This document shows positions 1 through 7,959 of a stretch of 36,893 nt of DNA, one piece after another. Under the pieces are notes generated by a model, which saw only the letters and a program-made list of their open reading frames with translations, ran no database searches and was not told where the DNA came from. The stretch comes from Bacteroidales bacterium UBA5548 (lineage in GTDB: Bacteria > Bacteroidota > Bacteroidia > Bacteroidales > UBA932): the NCBI GenBank assembly GCA_002425935.1, contig DINE01000021.1:20512-57404 (forward strand). Direction: 5' to 3'. The position numbers were made by a program, and so were the translations under genes. Positions within the stretch are counted from its first letter, which is position 1. Each line of letters opens with the position of its first letter.

Positions 1-37
1 GTTAATAAGCTTTACTAAATCAATAACTTATTAAATT

Positions 38-742
38 ATGAAAAAAATTGTATTTGCATTGTTGCTTATTGCTTTACTGCCATCATTTTTTATTGCTGCA
101 GATAATTTCAGGAGCAATGAGTTTTTGGACACTGTTGCTGATATTGAAGGCCATGTATACAGAACAATAAAGATTGGAACTCAAGTCTGGATGATTGAGA
201 ACCTTAAGACTTCCAAATTTAATGATGGCAAGGATATTATACAGGCAAATAAGGACAATTTCTGGGATTCAAAACCCAATTTTTGCTGGTATGATTTCGA
301 CATTAAACACAAGGCAAAGTATGGTGCCCTTTATAACGGATATGCCGTAATAACAAATAAACTTTGTCCTGCCGGGTGGCGTGTGCCTACTTTAGATGAT
401 TGGATAATTCTAATAAAATTTTTAGATCCTGAATTTGATCCATCTTCACCCATAGGTATGAATTCTGCCGCTAAAAAAATGAAAACTGTTGAATATTGGG
501 AATATGGAGTTGAATCAACTAATCAGAGTGGATTTTCAGCCGTACCCGGAGGTTATCGTTCATACTCGGGAATGGGCGGAATTTTCTTCGAAATGGTTTA
601 TGAGGCCTATTATTGGAGCTCTACTAAAAGCCTTTACAGTTCTGACTTATTAAGTTTACAATTACTAGGGATTAGTGATTCAGCTATAATTGGTCCTAAA
701 AATCCACAATACGGTTTATCAGTAAGATGTATTAGGAATTAA
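38..742 (+). CDS. Exported FISUMP-domain protein
   Basis: This 234-residue protein carries the domain called the Fibrobacter succinogenes major paralogous domain (FISUMP). Residues 1-21 form a hydrophobic signal peptide ending near IAAD, with no lipobox cysteine, so secretion to the periplasm or beyond is inferred. Domain hallmarks appear in order: IGTQVWMIENLKT, LYNGYAV, LCPAGWRVPTLDDW, GFSAVPGGYR, YYWSST and a terminal GLSVRCIRN. The role of FISUMP proteins is not established; they are usually surface or secreted proteins present in many paralogues. The gene is visibly more AT-rich (about 35% GC in sampled lines) than metG next to it (about 47% in one sampled line), which may reflect transfer or relaxed selection. 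It converges on metG with only 2 bases between the stop codons. No clear promoter box lies in the 37 bases before the ATG. Confidence 0.82.
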   Translation: MKKIVFALLLIALLPSFFIAADNFRSNEFLDTVADIEGHVYRTIKIGTQVWMIENLKTSKFNDGKDIIQANKDNFWDSKPNFCWYDFDIKHKAKYGALYNGYAVITNKLCPAGWRVPTLDDWIILIKFLDPEFDPSSPIGMNSAAKKMKTVEYWEYGVESTNQSGFSAVPGGYRSYSGMGGIFFEMVYEAYYWSSTKSLYSSDLLSLQLLGISDSAIIGPKNPQYGLSVRCIRN

Positions 743-744
743 TT

Positions 745-2820
745 TTAGCTTATAGTGCTTCCGTTGCCAAGTCGCTCTTCGGGAGTCACTATTCGCATCT
801 TGCCGTTCTCTTCTTTAGCCATTAGAATCATACCTTTGGATTCTATCCCTTTTATTTTACGAGGTGCTAAGTTTGCCAGGATACAAATCTGTTTTCCAAC
901 CATCTCTTCCGGAGAGTAGTATTCGGCAATTCCTGAGACGATTGTACGGGTGTCTGTCCCAGTATCTATTGTAAGCTGCAGAAGTTTGTCTGTTTTAGGA
1001 ACTCTCACAGCTTCCAGTACAGTTGCTGTGCGAATATCCATCTTCATAAATTCGTCATAGGTGCACTCATCTTTCAAGGGTGCAATCTGCGACACTATCT
1101 CTTCAGAGGCTGCTTCGCCTGATTGAGAAGTCTCCTGATTTAACTCTTTGGTAGCTTCAAGTTTTGCAACCTGAAAATCAATAGCACTATCCTCAATTTT
1201 ATCGAAAAGGAGTCTTGCTTCGTTTATTTTATGCCCGGGATGCAGGATTGAACCATGTCCGAACTCCTCCCATCTGCTGCTCTTCATATTAAGGATATAC
1301 CTCAGCTTTTGGGTTGTGTGAGGCAGAAACGGTTCAAAAGCCACGGCAAGATTGGCGCATATCTGCAGAGATACATTCAGGATAGATGCCACTCTTTCGA
1401 TATCGCTTTTTGCAACTTTCCAAGGTTCAGTGTCGGTAAGGTATTTGTTTCCCAATCTTGCCAGATTCATCGCCTCTTTAAGCGCATCACGGAATCTGTA
1501 ATTTTCAAGGCTATCTTCTATATTTTTCTTTATAACAGGAATCTGCGCCAGAGTCTCTTCGTCAAGCGGTTCGTTCTTTACCGGGGCAGGAACCTCACCT
1601 TCGAAATATTTATGTGTCAGGACGACAGCACGGTTCACGAAATTACCAAAGATGCCTACAAGTTCGCTGTTGTTTCTTGTCTGAAAATCTTTCCAGGTAA
1701 AGTCGTTATCTTTTGTTTCGGGGGCATTGGCGCAGAGAACATATCTCAGCACATCCTCCTGCCCGGGAAACTCATCTAAATACTCGTGAAGCCATACAGC
1801 CCAGTTACGTGACGTTGAAATTTTATTTCCTTCAAGATTCAGGAACTCATTTGCAGGTACATTCTCCGGCAAAATAAAACCGTCACCGTAAGCCTTAAGC
1901 ATTGCAGGGAAAACAATGCAGTGGAAAACGATATTGTCTTTCCCGATAAAGTGAACCAGTTTTGTCTCCTCGTCTTTCCACCACTTTTGCCAATCGTCCG
2001 GCATGAGTTCTATTGTATTTGATATATACCCGATTGGAGCATCAAACCAGACATAAAGAACTTTTCCCTCTGCGCCCTCTACAGGAACAGGCACACCCCA
2101 GTCGAGGTCACGGCTTACTGCTCTTGGCTGAAGCCCGCCGTCAATCCACGATTTACACTGCCCGTAAACATTAACCTTCCACTCTTTGTGACCTTCCAGA
2201 ATCCACTCTTTGAGCCATGGCTCATATTGGTCGAGCGGGAGATACCAGTGAGAGGTCTTTTTCATCACAGGTGTGTTTCCGCTAAGGGTCGATTTGGGGT
2301 TTATGAGCTCTGTCGGGCTCAGGGTACTTCCGCACTTCTCACATTGATCGCCGTAGGCATTTTCGGCAGAGCACTTTGGGCATGTGCCGGTTATGTATCT
2401 GTCTGCCAGAAAGTGTTTTGCCTCCTCATCATAATACTGCTCGCTCTCTTTTTCAATGAACTTACCAGCTTCATACAGCTTTTTGAAGAAATCAGAGGCT
2501 GTCTTATGATGTATCTGAGAACTAGTACGTGAATAAATATCAAAACTGATGCCCAGTCTTTCGAAAGAGTCTTTGATAATAAGATGATACTTGTCTACAA
2601 TCTCCTGCGGAGTGCAGTTTTGCTGCCTTGCCTTAATTGTAATTGGCACTCCGTGCTCGTCAGAACCACAAATAAAACGGACATCACGGCCCCTCATACG
2701 TAGATATCTTGAGTAGATATCTGCAGGAATATAAACGCCGGCAAGGTGTCCGATGTGTACTGCTCCGTTTGCATAGGGGAGAGCTGCTGTAATGAGGTGT
2801 CTTTTGTAGGTACTGTCCAT
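745..2820 (-). CDS. metG: Methionyl-tRNA synthetase with C-terminal tRNA-binding domain
   Basis: Class I synthetase that charges tRNA-Met in the cytoplasm. The 691-residue protein has the HIGH motif at residues 22-25, a zinc knuckle with cysteines at about 147, 150, 160 and 163, and KISTS (333-337) in the KMSKS position. The anticodon-binding helical region follows. Residues about 588-691 form an EMAPII/Trbp111-like tRNA-binding domain (MDIRTATVLEA, VSGIAEYY, LANLAPRKIKG), which mediates dimerisation in long bacterial MetRS. The length matches that long form. A TATCTTTG box at 2840-2847 on the minus strand, about 20 bases before the ATG, suggests its own promoter, although dnaG ends only 36 bases upstream on the same strand. 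Confidence 0.97.
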   Translation of the reverse strand: MDSTYKRHLITAALPYANGAVHIGHLAGVYIPADIYSRYLRMRGRDVRFICGSDEHGVPITIKARQQNCTPQEIVDKYHLIIKDSFERLGISFDIYSRTSSQIHHKTASDFFKKLYEAGKFIEKESEQYYDEEAKHFLADRYITGTCPKCSAENAYGDQCEKCGSTLSPTELINPKSTLSGNTPVMKKTSHWYLPLDQYEPWLKEWILEGHKEWKVNVYGQCKSWIDGGLQPRAVSRDLDWGVPVPVEGAEGKVLYVWFDAPIGYISNTIELMPDDWQKWWKDEETKLVHFIGKDNIVFHCIVFPAMLKAYGDGFILPENVPANEFLNLEGNKISTSRNWAVWLHEYLDEFPGQEDVLRYVLCANAPETKDNDFTWKDFQTRNNSELVGIFGNFVNRAVVLTHKYFEGEVPAPVKNEPLDEETLAQIPVIKKNIEDSLENYRFRDALKEAMNLARLGNKYLTDTEPWKVAKSDIERVASILNVSLQICANLAVAFEPFLPHTTQKLRYILNMKSSRWEEFGHGSILHPGHKINEARLLFDKIEDSAIDFQVAKLEATKELNQETSQSGEAASEEIVSQIAPLKDECTYDEFMKMDIRTATVLEAVRVPKTDKLLQLTIDTGTDTRTIVSGIAEYYSPEEMVGKQICILANLAPRKIKGIESKGMILMAKEENGKMRIVTPEERLGNGSTIS

Positions 2821-2839
2821 CTTATGAAATTTTAGGCGA

Positions 2840-2847
2840 CAAAGATA
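2840..2847 (-). promoter_or_regulatory. Putative -7 promoter box for metG
   Basis: Read on the minus strand, this is TATCTTTG, a full match to the Bacteroidota -7 consensus TAnnTTTG. It lies in the 36-base gap between dnaG and metG and leaves 19 bases to the metG ATG. I see no clear -33 TTTG at the expected distance, where dnaG is still coding. Confidence 0.6.
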
Positions 2848-2856
2848 TAAAAAATG

Positions 2857-4815
2857 TTAAATGGTGAGGCGCTTGAGCTCTTTTGCAAAGGAGTTGCGGA
2901 TCTGCATAAGAATCTGGATCTGCTGCATAAGAGTGTCTCTCTGAGCAGTGTCGCTCTCCTTCTCTGCCGATGAGAGCTGCTCGCACAGACTGTGATATGC
3001 GATTGCAGTGATCTTTGCTTTATAGATAAGAATCGATTTTGGTACCACAGTTGATAATAGATGCTCTTCGGGCGGAATTTCGGCAACAAACTGTTTTATG
3101 GTGAGATTGTGCTCCTGATGAAGAAGGTCAAGCACAACTTTGACAAATTCCTGATTCCGGTGATTAAGAAAGTGCCTCTGAATCTCCTCCTGACCTCTGT
3201 CTTTAATTTGGTAGTACTCGTTAAATATACTTTTGTACAATAGATTCTGAAGTTCCAGATCGTCTGTCTGAAGTTCGCTTAAGATAAACTGCGATACGGT
3301 AACAGATACAGGATTCTCTTCGTCCGTCCCGTAAAGAGGGTGTTCACCAAACTTGATAAGGTAATAAAGCAGCTCCCGCTCGGCAGGCTCACAATATGTA
3401 TCTGTTATGAACTGGGGCAGTCGCTCACCTGTCTCAAGTGGCGGAAAATATTTAGGTATACCGGGCTCTGAATACTCTTCGGGAGTATTGGAATATGCAC
3501 CGTACTGCCTCTTCTTTCTCAGTTTTTTAACCTCTGCTGATAAAATCTCCTCGGAAATATTCAGCCTTAAAGAGCACTCTTCTATATAAACAGCCCTTGA
3601 GATGGCATCGGGTATAACAGCAATACTTGCTACAATCTCTGAAATAAGCTGAGCTCTCTTTACGGGATCCTTTTTTGTCTCTGAGGATAAAAGTCTGGTT
3701 TTAAATTCTATAAAATCTTCTTCTGACTCCTGAAGAAAGCGCTTTAGCTTGTCGGCTCCGTATTTTCTTGAATATGAATCAGGGTCCTCACCATCAGGGA
3801 AGAGAACAACTTTAACCCTTAAGCCCTCTTCCAGAATCATGTCAATTCCTCTTAATGAGGCCTTGATTCCGGCTGCATCACCATCGTAAAGCACAGTGAC
3901 TTCCGGAGAGAAGCGTTTAATGAGACGTATCTGCTCGGTTGTAAGTGAAGTTCCGCTCGATGCAACAACATTCTCTACTCCGCACTGGTGGAATGAGATC
4001 ACATCGGTATATCCTTCGACCAGATAGCACTTTTGTAATCTGGAAATCGCGCTCTTAGCATAATAAATTCCATAGAGGGTGCGGCTCTTTATGTAGATTT
4101 CAGTTTCCGGAGAGTTAATATACTTTGCAATATTTTTGTCGCTGCGAAGAGTTCTTCCGCCAAAAGCAATTACACGACCCGATATTGAGTGTACGGGAAA
4201 CATGACCCTCTCATAAAATCTGTCAGTTAGCTCTCCGTCGCTCTCTTTCTCTACCGATAGGCCGGAACCAATCAGGAACTCCTTTTTGTAGCCTGCCTTC
4301 TGAGCTGCTTTGCTCATATTGTCCCTCCCTCCGGGAGCCCATCCCAGCATGAACTTTCTGACGGTCTCTTCGCTAAAACCCCTCTCTTTGAAATAACTAA
4401 GACCTATTGACTTTCCCTGATCGGTATTCCAAAGTACATTTGTGTAAAACTCCTGTGCAAATTGAGAAACAGCCATCAGAGACTCGCTTCTCAGCCGATT
4501 ATCGGCCTCCTGCTTCGTCTCCTCACGGTCGGCTACCTCAATGCCATACTTTTTCCCTAGGAATTTCAGAGCATCAACATACCCCAGCTGTTCGTGCTCC
4601 ATAACAAAGTTCACTGCATTTCCTGCCTTTCCGCATCCGAAGCACTTGAATATGCCCTTTGATGGAGAGACCGAAAATGAGGGGGTCTTTTCATGGTGAA
4701 AAGGGCAGCAAGCTGTAAAGTTTGCCCCCCTTCTTCTCAGTGCCACAAAATCTCCGATGACATCTTCGATCTGCGCGGCATCCAGTATTTTGTCTATAGT
4801 GTCCTTACTAATCAT
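2857..4815 (-). CDS. dnaG: DNA primase
   Basis: DnaG synthesises RNA primers at the replication fork and works with the replicative helicase. From the ATG at 4815 it has 652 residues. The N-terminal CHC2 zinc finger is intact (C-x2-H-x17-C-x2-C, about residues 37-61, with CPFHHEKTPSF). The TOPRIM catalytic core is seen in LVEGYTDVISF and VLYDGDAAGIKA. The C-terminal region is low in motifs and fits the helicase-binding domain. A TTG at 4818 sits in frame one codon upstream, but the ATG is preferred. The start overlaps the trpS stop by 8 bases, so translational coupling in a recA-trpS-dnaG operon is likely. Confidence 0.96.
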   Translation of the reverse strand: MISKDTIDKILDAAQIEDVIGDFVALRRRGANFTACCPFHHEKTPSFSVSPSKGIFKCFGCGKAGNAVNFVMEHEQLGYVDALKFLGKKYGIEVADREETKQEADNRLRSESLMAVSQFAQEFYTNVLWNTDQGKSIGLSYFKERGFSEETVRKFMLGWAPGGRDNMSKAAQKAGYKKEFLIGSGLSVEKESDGELTDRFYERVMFPVHSISGRVIAFGGRTLRSDKNIAKYINSPETEIYIKSRTLYGIYYAKSAISRLQKCYLVEGYTDVISFHQCGVENVVASSGTSLTTEQIRLIKRFSPEVTVLYDGDAAGIKASLRGIDMILEEGLRVKVVLFPDGEDPDSYSRKYGADKLKRFLQESEEDFIEFKTRLLSSETKKDPVKRAQLISEIVASIAVIPDAISRAVYIEECSLRLNISEEILSAEVKKLRKKRQYGAYSNTPEEYSEPGIPKYFPPLETGERLPQFITDTYCEPAERELLYYLIKFGEHPLYGTDEENPVSVTVSQFILSELQTDDLELQNLLYKSIFNEYYQIKDRGQEEIQRHFLNHRNQEFVKVVLDLLHQEHNLTIKQFVAEIPPEEHLLSTVVPKSILIYKAKITAIAYHSLCEQLSSAEKESDTAQRDTLMQQIQILMQIRNSFAKELKRLTI

Positions 4816-5812
4816 CAAACCCGAGGAAGCTCCTGAAACCGACAGCCTTCCTTACCTCTTTAAGCGTTGCGGAGGCACTCTCCCTGGCTTTTTCTGTGCC
4901 CCTCTTTACAACTTTTCTCAGATAATCTTCGTCATTGTAGATCTCCTCTATGCGGGCCTTGATAGGCAATGTCTGTTTGCATATATCTTCGGCCAGCTGC
5001 TTTTTAAGATCGCCGTATCTGATAGAGCAGTTATTGTAGCTCTCTTTGAAGTGATTAACCGTTTCCGGTGTTGAGACAATTGAGAGGAGTGTAAAGAGAT
5101 TTGCGACAGCTTCCGGCATAGTGCTGTTAGGCTCAACCGGCCCGGCATCTGTAACGGCCTTCATAACCTTTTTCCGTATCACCGACTCATCGTCACACAG
5201 GTATATTCCGTTTCCTTCGCTTTTGCCCATCTTGCCGCTGCCATCCAGTCCGGGAACTTTTATAAGATCACTGCCGAAATTAAATGCTTTTGGCTCAGGA
5301 AATACTTCACTGTTGTAGAACGAGTTGAACCTTCTTGCCAGAACTCTTGCCATCTCGAGGTGCTGCTCCTGGTCTTTACCAACAGGCACAAGATTAGCCC
5401 TGTGAATCAGAATATCTGCAGCCATCAGTACAGGATAGGTAAGCAGCCCTGCGTTAACATTATCAGGATTTTGTCTTACTTTATCTTTGAATGAGGTTGT
5501 TCTTTCAAGCTCCCCTTTATACGATATCATGTTTAACAGGACATACAACTCAGATATCTCAGGAACATCGCTCTGAACAAATATTGCAGACTTTTCGGGA
5601 TCAAGCCCCGATGCAAGATACTCTGCGAGTATTGTTCTTACACCTGCGTGAAAATCATCAGGGTGTGGGTGTGTTGTGAGTGAGTGCAGGTCTGCAATGA
5701 AGAAGAAACAGTCATAGCTCTCCTGCATTTTAATATAATTTCTAAGTGCACCATAGTAGTTACCCAGATGCAGATGCCCTGTTGACCTTATTCCGCTTAG
5801 TACAATTTCCAT
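4808..5812 (-). CDS. trpS: Tryptophanyl-tRNA synthetase
   Basis: Class Ic synthetase that charges tRNA-Trp. The 334-residue length is typical of bacterial TrpRS. The HIGH-equivalent HLGN is at residues 15-18 within STGHLHLGNYYGAL, and the KMSKS-equivalent KMGKS is at 194-198. PVGKDQEQHLEMAR and GLLTYPVLMAADIL are family signatures around the active site. The gene starts 14 bases after the recA stop and overlaps dnaG by 8 bases at its end, so all three are probably one transcript. No Trp-leader or T-box structure fits in the short upstream gap. Confidence 0.97.
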   Translation of the reverse strand: MEIVLSGIRSTGHLHLGNYYGALRNYIKMQESYDCFFFIADLHSLTTHPHPDDFHAGVRTILAEYLASGLDPEKSAIFVQSDVPEISELYVLLNMISYKGELERTTSFKDKVRQNPDNVNAGLLTYPVLMAADILIHRANLVPVGKDQEQHLEMARVLARRFNSFYNSEVFPEPKAFNFGSDLIKVPGLDGSGKMGKSEGNGIYLCDDESVIRKKVMKAVTDAGPVEPNSTMPEAVANLFTLLSIVSTPETVNHFKESYNNCSIRYGDLKKQLAEDICKQTLPIKARIEEIYNDEDYLRKVVKRGTEKARESASATLKEVRKAVGFRSFLGFDD

Positions 5813-5826
5813 TTAAATAACCAGAT

Positions 5827-6861
5827 TTATTCGTTTACTTCAAGCAGTTTAACCCTGATCTTCTGCTCTACCTCCTCCATAAGCGCCGGGTTATCAAGGA
5901 TTATCTGTTTTACAGCGTCCCTTCCCTGACCAAGACGGGTTTCACCGTAACTGAACCATGAACCGCTCTTTTTGAGTATTCCGAAATCTACTCCCAAATC
6001 GATAATCTCTCCGATTTTCGAGATTCCCTCTCCGAATACAATGTCAAATTCCGCCTTTCTGAAAGGGGGAGCCAGCTTATTCTTTACAATTTTGGCTCTT
6101 ACTCTGTTACCGGTAGCCTCCTCGCCATCTTTCAGCTGAGTTATTCTTCTGACATCTACCCTAACTGATGCATAAAATTTAAGAGCATTACCCCCGGTTG
6201 TAGTTTCCGGATTTCCGAACATAACTCCGATTTTATCTCTTAACTGGTTGATAAAGATGCAGCATGTGTTGGTCTTGCTTATGTTGGCTGTAAGCTTCCT
6301 TAATGCCTGGCTCATAAGCCTTGCCTGAAGACCCATCTTTGAGTCTCCCATCTCCCCTTCAATCTCTGCCTTAGGAGTGAGGGCTGCTACCGAGTCAATT
6401 ACTATTACATCAATAGCTCCGCTCCTAATCAGGTGATCTGTAATTTCCAGTGCCTGCTCTCCGTTATCCGGCTGTGATATGAGCAGAGTATCTACATTTA
6501 CACCAAGTTTTTTTGCGTAAGTCCTGTCAAAAGCGTGCTCTGCGTCAATAATTGCAGCGATTCCACCGCTTTTCTGAGCCTCGGCAACAGCGTGTATTGC
6601 AAGTGTTGTTTTACCGCTTGACTCCGGACCGTAAATCTCAACAACCCTTCCCCTCGGATATCCGCCTATTCCCAAAGCATGATCCATGCTGATTGAACCC
6701 GAAGGAATTGTAGAGACCTCCCATTTTGGCTGCTCCCCCAACTTCATTACGGTGCCCTTTCCGTAGTCTTTTTCAATCTTGTCCAGAGTGGCTTGTAACG
6801 CCTTTAACTTTTCGGGACTGATGTCAGCACCTTTTTTAATTTCTTCACTCTCCTTTGCCAT
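5827..6861 (-). CDS. recA: Recombinase RecA
   Basis: RecA forms filaments on single-stranded DNA, drives strand exchange and homologous repair, and activates SOS-type proteolysis where LexA exists. The 344-residue protein has Walker A GPESSGKT at 78-85, Walker B VIVID at 152-156, the INQLRDKIG segment near 204 and the DNA-binding loop GNPETTTGGNALKFYASVR. Length and motifs are normal. A TATTTTTG box lies 23 bases upstream of the ATG. I see no obvious LexA-box palindrome in the 64-base divergent gap, so damage control cannot be called from sequence. Its usual inhibitor gene recX is about 5 kb away on the opposite strand. Confidence 0.98.
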   Translation of the reverse strand: MAKESEEIKKGADISPEKLKALQATLDKIEKDYGKGTVMKLGEQPKWEVSTIPSGSISMDHALGIGGYPRGRVVEIYGPESSGKTTLAIHAVAEAQKSGGIAAIIDAEHAFDRTYAKKLGVNVDTLLISQPDNGEQALEITDHLIRSGAIDVIVIDSVAALTPKAEIEGEMGDSKMGLQARLMSQALRKLTANISKTNTCCIFINQLRDKIGVMFGNPETTTGGNALKFYASVRVDVRRITQLKDGEEATGNRVRAKIVKNKLAPPFRKAEFDIVFGEGISKIGEIIDLGVDFGILKKSGSWFSYGETRLGQGRDAVKQIILDNPALMEEVEQKIRVKLLEVNE

Positions 6862-6884
6862 AATGTTTAAGTTTTAAATCACTG

Positions 6885-6892
6885 CAAAAATA
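6885..6892 (-). promoter_or_regulatory. Putative -7 promoter box for recA
   Basis: The minus strand reads TATTTTTG, matching TAnnTTTG, with 23 bases to the recA ATG. It lies only 21 bases from the opposing box of rlmN, so the two promoters must share -33 sequence space. Confidence 0.6.
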
Positions 6893-6913
6893 GCAAATGA
6901 TTTTCAATTTTTC

Positions 6914-6921
6914 TAAATTTG
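6914..6921 (+). promoter_or_regulatory. Putative -7 promoter box for rlmN
   Basis: TAAATTTG matches TAnnTTTG. Only 4 bases separate it from the rlmN ATG at 6926, so transcription would start at or next to the start codon and the mRNA would be leaderless or nearly so. Confidence 0.55.
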
Positions 6922-6925
6922 CGGA

Positions 6926-7957
6926 ATGAAAAAATGGTTACTGGGGAATACCCTTCCCGAACTGCAAAAAATTGCTGATAGTCTGTCACTTCCGTCATTT
7001 GCCGCTAAGCAGGTTTCGGATTGGATTTATAAAAAAAAGGTTACGGAAATAGACCGTATGACAAACCTGTCGGCTCAGGCCAGAGATGCCCTTTCGGAAA
7101 GGTATGAAGTAGGCGGATTTGCACCTCTTGAAAAGACAATCTCCAGGGACGGAACAAAAAAATATCTCTTCCCGGCATTGAATGAGACACCCGTTGAGGC
7201 TGTTATGATACCAGATGATGATCGTGCAACACTCTGCATTTCATCACAATCCGGTTGTAAAATGGGTTGCAGGTTCTGCATGACGGGTAGAATGGGATTC
7301 AAAGGAAACCTTACTGCCGGAGAGATTATCTCTCAGATTATAAATGTTGATGAATCCGAAAAGCTTACAAACATTGTCTATATGGGAATGGGTGAGCCGA
7401 TGGATAACATAGACAATGTGCTAAAAAGTACAGAGATTCTTACCTCTGACTGGGGGTTTGGCTGGAGCCCAAAAAGAATCACAGTCTCTACCATTGGAGT
7501 TCCGGATCCCCTGAGGCGGTTTCTTGACAACTCTAAGTGTCATATTGCTCTCTCGCTGCACAATCCATTTGAAAGTGAAAGAGCAGATTTGATGCCAATG
7601 CAAAAGGCCTGGCCTCTTAATGAGGTTGTTGAATTGATCAAGAGATATGACTTTACAGGTCAGAGAAGAGTGAGTTTTGAGTATATTATGTTTTCGGGCT
7701 GGAACGATACCAAGAGACATGCTGATGCACTTACCAGAATGCTTAAAGGGCTCGAATGCAGGGTTAATCTGATAAGATTTCATCAGATTCCTGACTTCCC
7801 GCTCAAGAGCTCTCCCGATGCAATAATTGATAATTTTAAGAATCGTCTTAACAACGCAGGTATCACAGCAACCGTAAGGGCTTCCAGAGGCGAAGATATT
7901 CTTGCCGCATGCGGGATGTTAAGCAGTAAAAAACAGGAATCAGACAAACTGAAATAG
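6926..7957 (+). CDS. rlmN: 23S rRNA A2503 / tRNA A37 C2-methyltransferase
   Basis: Radical-SAM enzyme that methylates C2 of A2503 in 23S rRNA and, in studied species, of A37 in some tRNAs. The 343-residue protein has the SAM cluster motif C-x3-C-x2-C at C111, C115 and C118, GMGEPMDN just after it, and both catalytic cysteines expected for the methyl-transfer mechanism: C104 and C329 (the latter in DILAACGML). I prefer RlmN over the antibiotic-resistance relative Cfr because the gene sits in a housekeeping operon. It starts a six-gene plus-strand run and is followed after 2 bases by the calcium ATPase gene. The start is fixed by the conserved N-terminus, although the promoter box is only 4 bases upstream. 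Confidence 0.95.
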   Translation: MKKWLLGNTLPELQKIADSLSLPSFAAKQVSDWIYKKKVTEIDRMTNLSAQARDALSERYEVGGFAPLEKTISRDGTKKYLFPALNETPVEAVMIPDDDRATLCISSQSGCKMGCRFCMTGRMGFKGNLTAGEIISQIINVDESEKLTNIVYMGMGEPMDNIDNVLKSTEILTSDWGFGWSPKRITVSTIGVPDPLRRFLDNSKCHIALSLHNPFESERADLMPMQKAWPLNEVVELIKRYDFTGQRRVSFEYIMFSGWNDTKRHADALTRMLKGLECRVNLIRFHQIPDFPLKSSPDAIIDNFKNRLNNAGITATVRASRGEDILAACGMLSSKKQESDKLK

Positions 7958-7959
7958 AT

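Noticed and set aside
1255..1779. A 174-codon open frame on the plus strand inside metG
   Set aside because: It is fully antisense to conserved metG sequence and has no recognisable domain, promoter box or ribosome site.
2188..2532. A 114-codon open frame on the plus strand inside metG
   Set aside because: Antisense to the catalytic part of metG, with a composition that follows from the reverse of metG codons.
6862..6925. LexA-type operator between recA and rlmN
   Set aside because: No convincing palindrome apart from AT-rich sequence and promoter boxes.
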